A stretch of DNA of 8,589 nucleotides from Cytophagaceae bacterium UBA7467 (GTDB lineage: Bacteria > Bacteroidota > Bacteroidia > Cytophagales > Spirosomataceae): assembly GCA_002479785.1 (NCBI GenBank), contig DLPD01000018.1, positions 192,418 through 201,006 on the forward strand, read 5' to 3'. Of this stretch, positions 1-6,571 are shown piece by piece. The notes beneath the pieces are model-generated. The model was given only the letters and a program-made list of their open reading frames with translations, searched no databases and was not told the origin of the DNA. The translations under genes and the position numbers were made by a program. Every line of letters starts with the position of its first letter. Position 1 is the first letter of the stretch.

Positions 1-923
1 AAGTGACCGATGTTACAAACGATTGCTTTGTCTTTCATTGCTTTGAAGTGACGATCACGGATGATTTTCACGTTACCAGTCGCTGTTACAAAGATGTTTG
101 CACGTGTCGCTGCTTCGTCCATTGGAACTACTTCGTAGCCATCCATAGCTGCTTGTAAAGCACAGATTGGATCAATTTCCGTTACTAATACACGGCAACC
201 TGCGCCACGTAATGAATCAGCAGAACCTTTTCCTACGTCACCGTAACCCGCTACTACCGCTACTTTACCTGCTAACATTAAGTCTGTCGCACGACGAATC
301 GCATCTACTAAGGATTCTTTGCAACCGTATTTGTTATCAAATTTAGACTTCGTTACCGAGTCATTCACGTTGATCGCTGGCAAGAATAAGGTGCCATTCT
401 TCATACGCTCATATAAACGGTGAACACCTGTTGTTGTTTCTTCTGATAAGCCTTTAATACCCGAAATTAACTCAGGATACTCATCAAAAACCATATTAGT
501 CAAATCACCACCATCATCCAAGATCATGTTCAATGGTTGACGCTCTTCTCCAAAGAACAAAGTCTGCTCAATACACCAGTTGAATTCTTCCTCGTTCATC
601 CCTTTCCAAGCATAAACTGGAATTCCTGCCGCTGCGATAGCCGCTGCTGCGTGATCTTGTGTAGAGAAAATGTTACAAGATGACCAAGTAACCTCAGCAC
701 CTAAAGCGGTTAATGTTTCGATTAAAACTGCTGTTTGGATGGTCATGTGAAGACAACCTGCAATGCGCGCACCTTTTAGAGGTTGTGCTGCGCCAAATTC
801 CGCACGTAATGCCATCAAACCTGGCATTTCTGCTTCTGCTAATTGAATTTCTTTACGACCCCAGTCTGCTAAGGCAATGTCTTTAACTTTGTATGGTACA
901 TAGGTACCCGATTGTGATGCCAT
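1..923 (-). CDS. ahcY: S-adenosylhomocysteinase (adenosylhomocysteine hydrolase), C-terminus cut by window edge
   Basis: Cytosolic NAD-dependent enzyme that reversibly splits S-adenosylhomocysteine into adenosine and homocysteine. It removes the inhibitory by-product of methyltransferases and feeds the methyl cycle. I translated the minus strand from the ATG at 923..921 (MASQSGTYVPYKVKD...); the frame stays open to base 1, giving 307 complete codons. Both family signatures are visible: the substrate-domain stretch SSCNIFSTQDHAAAA (about residues 81-95) and the Rossmann NAD loop VAGYGDVGKGSA (about 224-235). The catalytic stretches DDGGDLTN (136-143) and NVNDSVTKSKFDNKYG (185-200) are also present. 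The family is usually about 430-470 aa, so roughly the last 130 residues, including the C-terminal Lys/Tyr tail that caps NAD in the neighbouring subunit, lie outside the window. It follows murF on the same strand with a 52-bp gap holding its own promoter-like element, so it need not depend on murF transcription. Nothing looks broken. Identification is secure. Confidence 0.97.
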   Translation of the reverse strand, partial: MASQSGTYVPYKVKDIALADWGRKEIQLAEAEMPGLMALRAEFGAAQPLKGARIAGCLHMTIQTAVLIETLTALGAEVTWSSCNIFSTQDHAAAAIAAAGIPVYAWKGMNEEEFNWCIEQTLFFGEERQPLNMILDDGGDLTNMVFDEYPELISGIKGLSEETTTGVHRLYERMKNGTLFLPAINVNDSVTKSKFDNKYGCKESLVDAIRRATDLMLAGKVAVVAGYGDVGKGSADSLRGAGCRVLVTEIDPICALQAAMDGYEVVPMDEAATRANIFVTATGNVKIIRDRHFKAMKDKAIVCNIGH

Positions 924-961
924 TGTGTATATTTTTGAAAGATGATTTTCTTACTAAAGTG

Positions 962-969
962 CAAATTTA
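962..969 (-). promoter_or_regulatory. Putative ahcY promoter, Bacteroidota -7 element
   Basis: On the minus strand these bases read TAAATTTG, a full match to the Bacteroidota -7 consensus TAnnTTTG, followed by C. The expected -33 TTG about 20 bases upstream is not perfect: a TTTTTAG run lies there, inside the end of murF. The predicted start of transcription would leave a leader of about 33 nt before the ahcY ATG, with an A-rich stretch and no clear Shine-Dalgarno. An 8-base A/T-rich match is weak evidence alone, but its position in a short intergenic gap supports it. Confidence 0.5.
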
Positions 970-975
970 ATGCAA

Positions 976-2274
976 TTATTTGGAATTTTCTAAAAATGCC
1001 AAAACACTTTCGAGTTGAATGCCTCTAGAACCTTTAACTAAAAGAAAACTGTCCTGAATAGGGTGATCTTGAAGCCAAGTATGTAGGCCAAATTTATCAG
1101 GGAAATAATAAGCTGAAGGCAAATGAATTAAGGCGTGCTGCATGTGCTGCCCTACTAAAAGCACTTTTTCAAAGGATAATCCAGCAATAAGCTTCCCTAG
1201 TGAGGCATGCTCTTCCATGGAGGAATCTCCTAGCTCAAACATATCTCCTAAAATAAGTAGCTTAGGCGTTCCTTCCGTTTCCGCGAAATGGGAAATGGCA
1301 GCAGACATTGACGATGGATTAGCGTTATAGGCATCCATCAAAACTTGGTTAGATCCTATTTTGATGAATTGGGATCGGTGATTATTAGGTACGTAGGTGC
1401 TTATTCCTGTATTGCATTGGTCGTCTGTCAATGCGAAGAATTTACCTACGGCTATAGCTAGTTGAATATTCTCAAAATTATAGATACCTGGTAAGTGGGA
1501 ATCAATAATTTCTCCGGAGGCAAGCGCATAACGCACCATCGGTTTTGCCTCCACTAGGGTAGTAGGCATCGCTTCGTTCGTATAAACAGCGTTTTGCATG
1601 CCTCTTTCGTTGAATATTTCTTGAACCGCTCCTCCTTGTTGAGGTAAAAACGTAATCCCTTTTGAAGCTTGTAAAAAATCAAAAAGCTCTCCCTTTCCTT
1701 TACGAACTCCTTCGATTCCACCAAATCCTTCTAAATGTGCTTTACCGATATTGGTAATCAAGCCATGTGTGGGTTGAGCGATGTCGACGAGTTCCTTGAT
1801 GTCCCCTTGCTTGTTTGCACCCATCTCGATCACCGCAATTTCGTGCTCCTTTTTAATGGATAATACAGAAAGCGGAACTCCAATGTGGTTGTTGAGGTTG
1901 CCGGTAGTGGCAAAGCAATGGTATTTTTGGGATAATACAGAAAAGATTAATTCCTTCGTCGTAGTCTTCCCGTTCGACCCCGTTAGACCGATAATTGGAA
2001 TGGTTAAGGTTTGGCGGTAGGTGGTTGCCAAAGCTTGCAAGGCTAACAATCCATCCTCTACGAGTAAAGTGCGTTCTCCGGCTAAATAATCCGCATCATC
2101 AATGATAGCATATTGAGCTCCTTTTTCTAAAGCTTCCGCTGCCATCGCGTTGGCATTAAAATTAGGTCCTTTTAAGGCGAAGAATAAATTGCCTGCTTGG
2201 ATTTTTCGCGTATCGGTAGATACACCCGTGGAGGATAAAAACTTTTCTAAAAGTGTTTGTGTATTAACAATCAT
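976..2274 (-). CDS. murF: UDP-N-acetylmuramoyl-tripeptide--D-alanyl-D-alanine ligase
   Basis: Cytoplasmic ATP-dependent Mur ligase that adds the D-Ala-D-Ala dipeptide to the UDP-MurNAc-tripeptide, the last amino-acid ligation of the peptidoglycan precursor. The 432-aa length is normal for the family. In order: N-terminal substrate-binding domain with STDTRKIQAGNLFFALKG (19-36); ATP P-loop GLTGSNGKTTT (96-106); GNLNNHIGVPLSVL (125-138); IEMGANKQGDI (149-159); NIGKAHLEGFG (175-185) and GKGELF (193-198), whose Lys194 matches the carbamylated lysine of Mur ligases. The C-terminal domain has NNHRSQ (297-302), DAYNANPSSM (314-323), ILGDMFELG (341-349) and KGSRG (414-418). All key motifs are intact. 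The ATG at 2274..2272 puts residue 1 just before the expected N-terminal fold and leaves a 30-bp gap to the upstream exporter gene. The gene is probably co-transcribed with that exporter, though the functions have no evident link. It does not sit in the usual dcw cell-wall cluster. Confidence 0.96.
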   Translation of the reverse strand: MIVNTQTLLEKFLSSTGVSTDTRKIQAGNLFFALKGPNFNANAMAAEALEKGAQYAIIDDADYLAGERTLLVEDGLLALQALATTYRQTLTIPIIGLTGSNGKTTTKELIFSVLSQKYHCFATTGNLNNHIGVPLSVLSIKKEHEIAVIEMGANKQGDIKELVDIAQPTHGLITNIGKAHLEGFGGIEGVRKGKGELFDFLQASKGITFLPQQGGAVQEIFNERGMQNAVYTNEAMPTTLVEAKPMVRYALASGEIIDSHLPGIYNFENIQLAIAVGKFFALTDDQCNTGISTYVPNNHRSQFIKIGSNQVLMDAYNANPSSMSAAISHFAETEGTPKLLILGDMFELGDSSMEEHASLGKLIAGLSFEKVLLVGQHMQHALIHLPSAYYFPDKFGLHTWLQDHPIQDSFLLVKGSRGIQLESVLAFLENSK

Positions 2275-2304
2275 TAGCCTGTTATGACAATTGACTGCAA
2301 ATAT

Positions 2305-3237
2305 CTACAAAAATTTTGGAACCCCTAAGATAATCTGACGTAGACTGACGATGATAATTACGATTCCTACGAGAATCATCATCGATTTTACTGGTAATTT
2401 ATTAGCTAATCGGGCTGCAATCGGAGCCGCAATAACACCACCTAAAATTAAACCGATGATCACATCTAAATAACCTAATCCGATGACGGTAAAGAAGGTA
2501 ATAGACGAGGCTAACGAGACAAAGAACTCAGTCAAGTTCACACTGCCGATCGTATACTTTGGATGACGGCCTGAGGCGATAAGTGTGGAAGAGACGATGG
2601 GTCCCCAGCCACCCCCGCCAATAGAATCTAAATAACCGCCGAATAAGGCAAGCCATCCCACCCGTTTTAGTTGGCGCTTCTCTTGTCGTTTAATGAGTGC
2701 TTTTCGGATTATAATGGCGCCTAAGAATAGCGTGTAAATGGAAACGATCGGTTTGATGTAGCCTGCATACTCTTCTAAACTTGACAAAATGTAAGCCCCT
2801 AGAATTGCCCCAATCACACCTGGAATTACGAGTGTTTTAAATAATTTTGAATTCACATTGCCAAATTTTAAATGCATGTAGCCCGAAACACCAGAAGTGA
2901 ACACCTCTGAGGCGTGAACGCTAGCTGAGGCAGCGGCTGGGGTAATTCCCACAGATAGCAAGAAAGTAGTGGCTGTAACGCCATAGGCCATGCCTAAAGC
3001 GCCGTCAATCATTTGGGCGATAAATCCTCCTAAAACATAATATAAAATGGATGAATCTACTGTATTGAAGACAGCGATAACTTTTTCAGCTGTTAGGTAG
3101 TTAAACAATAGATGTCCCACAATCATTAAAGCTAAGGCATTGCTGATGTGAATGATCACTTCCGTGATGCTTCGTTCGCGTTTCCAAATCGTTTGGATGG
3201 CTTTAAATAGACTGGGAAAATTACTTTTGGGAGTCAT
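2305..3237 (-). CDS. TauE/SafE-family (sulfite exporter-type) membrane permease
   Basis: Inner-membrane permease of the TauE/SafE family (formerly DUF81). Members export sulfite, sulfoacetate or other small organic anions; the substrate here cannot be told from sequence. The 310-aa protein has about eight to nine hydrophobic spans, roughly at 28-48, 64-97 (probably two), 132-152, 162-180, 208-222, 232-253, 257-277 and 284-304. The family's internal duplication is visible: GFIAQMIDGALGMAYG (71-86) and GGYLDSIGGGGWGPIV (200-215) are equivalent re-entrant motifs in the two halves, followed by SASVHASEVFTSGVSG (104-119) and GSVNLTEFFVSLASS (231-245). A basic stretch KRQEKRQLKR (183-192) marks the cytoplasmic loop between the halves. 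The N-terminus has a positively charged tail (residues 1-23) and an extra span, longer than in minimal members. It is the first gene of a minus-strand unit with murF and is divergent from leuS. The family assignment is firm; the sulfite substrate is only a family label. Confidence 0.9.
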   Translation of the reverse strand: MTPKSNFPSLFKAIQTIWKRERSITEVIIHISNALALMIVGHLLFNYLTAEKVIAVFNTVDSSILYYVLGGFIAQMIDGALGMAYGVTATTFLLSVGITPAAASASVHASEVFTSGVSGYMHLKFGNVNSKLFKTLVIPGVIGAILGAYILSSLEEYAGYIKPIVSIYTLFLGAIIIRKALIKRQEKRQLKRVGWLALFGGYLDSIGGGGWGPIVSSTLIASGRHPKYTIGSVNLTEFFVSLASSITFFTVIGLGYLDVIIGLILGGVIAAPIAARLANKLPVKSMMILVGIVIIIVSLRQIILGVPKFL

Positions 3238-3255
3238 AAAATTTCTTATTCCCTA

Positions 3256-3286
3256 CAAAATTAATAGACTTTACTTAATCTACCAA
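3256..3286 (-). promoter_or_regulatory. Putative promoter of the TauE-family gene (and murF)
   Basis: Read on the minus strand, TTG (from 3286..3284) is followed after exactly 20 bases by TAATTTTG (3263..3256). This fits the Bacteroidota primary sigma-factor pattern TTG-N(17-23)-TAnnTTTG completely. Transcription would begin near 3250, giving a leader of about 13 nt before the ATG at 3237. This is the best promoter match in the window. It probably serves both the exporter gene and murF, since no equally good element precedes murF. Confidence 0.65.
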
Positions 3287-3300
3287 CAAAGTAGAGTAAA
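3270..3300. repeat. Imperfect dyad in the divergent intergenic region
   Basis: TTTAC (3270-3274) and TCTAC (3279-3283) face GTAGA (3291-3295) and GTAAA (3296-3300) across a 7-base centre. The arms are interrupted: five unpaired bases would fall on one side if CTAC pairs with GTAG and TTTAC with GTAAA. It overlaps the -33 TTG proposed for the exporter promoter, so it could be an operator. It is A/T-rich and short enough to be chance. Confidence 0.25.
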
Positions 3301-3321
3301 TATTTTTTCATAAAAAAGCCG

Positions 3322-3328
3322 TAATTTG
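3322..3328 (+). promoter_or_regulatory. leuS: Possible leuS promoter, degenerate -7 element
   Basis: The sequence CCGTAATTTGCA around this site resembles the Bacteroidota -7 box TAnnTTTG but is one base short (TAATTTG). No clear TTG occurs 17-23 bases upstream; a T6-CAT-A6 palindrome (3303-3317) is there instead. The site is 27 bases before the leuS ATG, the expected distance for a short leader. It is the best candidate on the plus strand in this 118-bp region, but weak. Confidence 0.35.
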
Positions 3329-3355
3329 CATTTCCTTTTACATTAAAAACATTTT

Positions 3356-6172
3356 ATGCGTACAGAGTATCAGTTTAGAGAGATTGAGAAAGCTTGGCAA
3401 TCGTTTTGGGAAGCCAATAAAACATTCCAAGCACAGGTAAATCCAGCGAAGCCTACATATTATGTGTTAGATATGTTTCCGTATCCATCTGGAGCAGGTT
3501 TACATGTGGGTCATCCGCTGGGGTATATTGCCTCTGATATTATGGCGCGTTACAAGCGTTTGCAGGGATATGAAGTGTTGCACCCGATGGGTTTTGACTC
3601 TTTTGGCCTTCCTGCAGAGCAATATGCTATCCAAACAGGTCAGCATCCTGCTATCACCACAGAACAAAATATCGCTCGTTATATCGAGCAATTGAAGAAT
3701 ATGGGATTCTCTTTCGATTGGTCGAGAGAGGTTAGAACTTCTGATGCGTCTTATTACAAGTGGACGCAGTGGATTTTTATGCAATTATTTAATTCTTGGT
3801 ACAACCAGGAATCGGATAAAGCGGAGTCTATTGAAACCTTGAAGACTATTTTAGGGGAAAAAGGTTCGATTGGATTAAAAGCCGTGTGCGATGAAGAAGT
3901 CACTCGAATCACTGCTGAGCAATGGAATGCGATGTCTGCGGAAGAGCAATATGCGTATTTATTGAGCTTCCGACTAGCTTATTTGGATGATTCAGTAGTG
4001 AACTGGTGCCCACAATTAGGGACGGTTTTAGCGAATGACGAGGTCAAAGACGGCGTTTCTGAGCGTGGCGGTTATCCAGTGGAGCAGAAGAAAATGCGCC
4101 AGTGGTCGATGCGCATCACGGCCTATGCCGATCGCTTGTTGCGTGGTTTAGATGAGGTGGATTGGGCTGATTCTTTGAAAGAACAGCAACGTAACTGGAT
4201 TGGTAAATCAATTGGAACGGATGTGGAATTTGCCATTGAAAACGTTTCGGATAAGAAGATAAAAGTATTCACTACGCGTGTGGACACGATTTATGGAGTG
4301 TCCTTCATGGTATTAGCTCCTGAGCACGAGTGGGTAGAGGAATTGACGACACCAGCTCAAAAGGAGGCGGTGGAAGCCTATGTAAATTGGGTCAAAACCC
4401 GTTCAGAACTAGATCGCGTCTCTGAGGTTAAAACCGTATCAGGTGTTTTCACCGGAACTTATGTGATCAACCCTGTCAATCAAGAACGCGTTCCTTTATT
4501 TCTAGCAGACTATGTATTAGCCGGTTATGGAACGGGTGCCGTAATGGGAGTTCCATCGGGTGATCAGCGAGATTGGAACTTTGCGAAGCATTTTGATTTG
4601 CCTATACCTGCTATTTTAGATGCCCAAAAAGATATCGAAAAGCAAGCTGATCCGACAAAAGAGGGTAGATACATTAATTCAGGTATGATTAATGGAATGG
4701 AATATAAGCAAGCCACGAATACCTTAATTACTTGGTTAGAGGAGAACGGAATCGGAAAAGGGAAGGTTCAGTACAGAATGCGTAACGCGGTTTTTAGCCG
4801 TCAACGTTATTGGGGAGAACCAGTACCAGTCTATTTCAAACCAACTGCCTCAGGCGATTTATTGCCTTATTTGATTGAAGAGTCTGAATTACCTTTGGAA
4901 TTACCTAAAATCGATAAATACTTGCCTACAGAGACCGGCGAACCTCCATTAGGACGCGCTGCGGCAGATTGGAAGTACAAAGGACAATTTGATTACGAGT
5001 GGTCGACAATGCCAGGTTGGGCGGGCTCTTCTTGGTATTGGTATCGCTACATGGATGCCACTAATTCACGTGAATTTGCTTCGAAAGAAGCGATTAACTA
5101 CTGGAAAGCGGTGGATTTATACATAGGGGGGTCTGAGCATGCAACGGGACACTTGTTGTATTCGCGTTTTTGGAATAAATTCTTAAAAGATTTAGGCTAT
5201 GTGCCGGAAGAGGAATTTGCTAAGAAATTGATTAACCAAGGGATGATTCAAGGTCGTTCAAACTTTGTTTATCGTTTAAAGGATTCTTCTAAAGTTACTT
5301 TTGTTTCTCACGGCTTAAAAGATCAATACGAGGTAGCTGCTCTTCACGTGGATGTGAATATTGTAGAAAACGATGTGTTAGATCTGGAGGCCTTCAAAAA
5401 ATCCCGAAATGACGTGCCAGCTGATGCGGAATTTATATTAGAGGATGGCAAATATGTATGTGGTTGGGAAGTGGAGAAGATGTCAAAATCGAAGTTCAAC
5501 GTCGTTAATCCGGATGATTTAATTGCTAAATATGGCGCAGACACCCTTCGTGTCTACGAAATGTTCTTAGGACCCCTAGAACAATTTAAGCCTTGGAATA
5601 CCAACAGTATCTCGGGCTCTCATAATTTCTTGCGGAAAGTTTGGCGATTATTCTTTGATGATAACGCGAACACGTCTAAACTGGTGGACGCGCCTGCGAC
5701 TCCGGAAGAATTGAAAGTATTGCACACAGCGATTCGCAAAGTACAAGACGATTTAGATCGCTTCTCGTTTAACACGGTGGTTTCTACCTTGATGATTTGT
5801 GTGAATGATTTAGGTGCTTTAAAATGCCACAAGAAATCAGTTTTACGTGAATTAGTGATCTTGTTGTCTCCTTACGCTCCGCATATCGCGGAAGAACTTT
5901 GGGTAGCTTTAGGTGAGCAAGCGGGAAGTATATCCTATGCCTCATTCCCGGTATTTAACGCTGCTTTCCTGGAGGAGAATGATTTCAATTACCCAATCTC
6001 GTTTAATGGGAAGGTAAAATTAACGTTAGCATTCCCTGTGACGGCAACACCGGTCGAGATTGAAGCGGCGGTTTTATGTAATGAACAAGTAACAAAGCAT
6101 TTAGAGGGTAAGACGCCTTCGAAGGTGATTGTAGTTCCTAAGCGGATTGTAAATATCGTCTTAGGTAAATAA
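3356..6172 (+). CDS. leuS: Leucyl-tRNA synthetase
   Basis: Cytoplasmic class I aminoacyl-tRNA synthetase that charges tRNA-Leu. The 938-aa length fits the long Bacteroidota form. The HIGH-type ATP motif is HVGH (50-53) and the KMSKS motif is at 708-712. Between them are the CP1 editing domain, with the threonine-rich TTRVDT (306-311) and YGTGAVMGVPSGDQRD (391-406), the SRQRYWGEP stretch (481-489), and the GSSWYWYRYMD and GGSEHATGHL stretches (557-567, 591-600). The anticodon-binding helical domain includes LLSPYAPHIAEELW (836-849), followed by a C-terminal tRNA-contact domain. Two extra segments are obvious: about 150-205 within the N-terminal catalytic part and about 638-700 just before KMSKS. 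Both fit the leucine-specific insertions of this phylum. The editing motif reads S-G-D where many bacteria have G-H-D, but the two downstream aspartates (403, 406) are kept. The start has only a T-rich leader and no Shine-Dalgarno. The gene stands alone, convergent with the ebo genes and divergent from the exporter. Confidence 0.98.
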   Translation: MRTEYQFREIEKAWQSFWEANKTFQAQVNPAKPTYYVLDMFPYPSGAGLHVGHPLGYIASDIMARYKRLQGYEVLHPMGFDSFGLPAEQYAIQTGQHPAITTEQNIARYIEQLKNMGFSFDWSREVRTSDASYYKWTQWIFMQLFNSWYNQESDKAESIETLKTILGEKGSIGLKAVCDEEVTRITAEQWNAMSAEEQYAYLLSFRLAYLDDSVVNWCPQLGTVLANDEVKDGVSERGGYPVEQKKMRQWSMRITAYADRLLRGLDEVDWADSLKEQQRNWIGKSIGTDVEFAIENVSDKKIKVFTTRVDTIYGVSFMVLAPEHEWVEELTTPAQKEAVEAYVNWVKTRSELDRVSEVKTVSGVFTGTYVINPVNQERVPLFLADYVLAGYGTGAVMGVPSGDQRDWNFAKHFDLPIPAILDAQKDIEKQADPTKEGRYINSGMINGMEYKQATNTLITWLEENGIGKGKVQYRMRNAVFSRQRYWGEPVPVYFKPTASGDLLPYLIEESELPLELPKIDKYLPTETGEPPLGRAAADWKYKGQFDYEWSTMPGWAGSSWYWYRYMDATNSREFASKEAINYWKAVDLYIGGSEHATGHLLYSRFWNKFLKDLGYVPEEEFAKKLINQGMIQGRSNFVYRLKDSSKVTFVSHGLKDQYEVAALHVDVNIVENDVLDLEAFKKSRNDVPADAEFILEDGKYVCGWEVEKMSKSKFNVVNPDDLIAKYGADTLRVYEMFLGPLEQFKPWNTNSISGSHNFLRKVWRLFFDDNANTSKLVDAPATPEELKVLHTAIRKVQDDLDRFSFNTVVSTLMICVNDLGALKCHKKSVLRELVILLSPYAPHIAEELWVALGEQAGSISYASFPVFNAAFLEENDFNYPISFNGKVKLTLAFPVTATPVEIEAAVLCNEQVTKHLEGKTPSKVIVVPKRIVNIVLGK

Positions 6173-6203
6173 AAAAGGCTCCTCAATGCGAGGAGCCTTT
6201 TTT
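6171..6203. terminator. Bidirectional rho-independent terminator between leuS and the spy-like gene
   Basis: A perfect 8-bp stem, GGCTCCTC (6177-6184) with GAGGAGCC (6190-6197), closes a 5-base AATGC loop. It is flanked by A6 (6171-6176) and T6 (6198-6203), so each strand has a GC-rich hairpin followed by six T. The A/T tracts extend the pairing to 14 bp. Two of the As belong to the leuS TAA stop codon. The hairpin ends just six bases before the stop of the convergent small gene, so it can end both transcripts. Confidence 0.93.
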
Positions 6204-6209
6204 GTTTCA

Positions 6210-6569
6210 TTATTCTCTTGGCGGTCCGCCTTGACGCATTTGACTTTGCATCGTTTTGTATTTCTCTAACTGTTCTGGAGTTAAGATGGCTTTGAATTGC
6301 TCTGCCTGCGCATCGTTTGCTTTTTTCATTTCTGCCATCATCTCCTCTCTTTCCATCCCTTGCTCGCGTAACTCCATCATTTTCTTCATCCGAGCTGCAA
6401 TCAGGGGTTCCACTTTAGCTACTTGATCTTTTGATAAACTTAATTCAGTGGTCATGCGATCAAGTTGACGTTGAACCATCGCTTGAGGATCCATTCCCTG
6501 TGCGTGGATTTGGTTACTGAATGCCATCATTGCTACAAAGAAGGCAAAAATTGTGCTAATCTTTTTCAT
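6210..6569 (-). CDS. Small exported Spy/CpxP-like, methionine-rich protein
   Basis: A 119-aa protein starting at the ATG 6569..6567 (MKKISTIFAFFVAMMAFSNQ). The first 23 residues form a typical signal peptide: two lysines, a hydrophobic core, and a likely cut after HA at 23. The mature part of about 96 residues is predicted to be almost wholly helical and highly charged. It carries two LTxxQ-like motifs, LSLSKDQ (43-49) and LTPEQLEKY (96-104), as in Spy/CpxP/ZraP-type periplasmic proteins that act as chaperones or metal/stress sensors. The mature part has 12 methionines, most between 61 and 81. The same frame is open to 6596, but a start there would add a charged segment ahead of the signal peptide and overlap eboF by 25 bases, so I reject it. 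The chosen start lies 2 bp after the eboF stop, so co-transcription with the ebo genes is likely. The Spy-like label rests on motifs and size only; its role is unknown. Confidence 0.8.
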   Translation of the reverse strand: MKKISTIFAFFVAMMAFSNQIHAQGMDPQAMVQRQLDRMTTELSLSKDQVAKVEPLIAARMKKMMELREQGMEREEMMAEMKKANDAQAEQFKAILTPEQLEKYKTMQSQMRQGGPPRE

Positions 6570-6571
6570 AT

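Noticed and set aside
924..975. SAH riboswitch upstream of ahcY.
   Set aside because: The gap is only 52 bp, A/T-rich, and shows no stable helices; known SAH riboswitches need more structured GC-rich sequence.
1781..2020. Open frame on the plus strand opposite murF.
   Set aside because: No recognisable domain, no promoter or start context, and it lies wholly inside a well-conserved gene; the same applies to the other antisense frames over leuS and eboF.
2298..2305. A separate murF promoter (GATATTTG on the minus strand).
   Set aside because: It lacks the TA at the start of the -7 box and has no good TTG at the right distance; co-transcription from the exporter promoter is simpler.
3303..3317. 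T6-CAT-A6 palindrome as a terminator or operator upstream of leuS.
   Set aside because: Pure A/T stem with a 3-base loop in an A/T-rich spacer; no GC stem, and no upstream gene on that strand to terminate.
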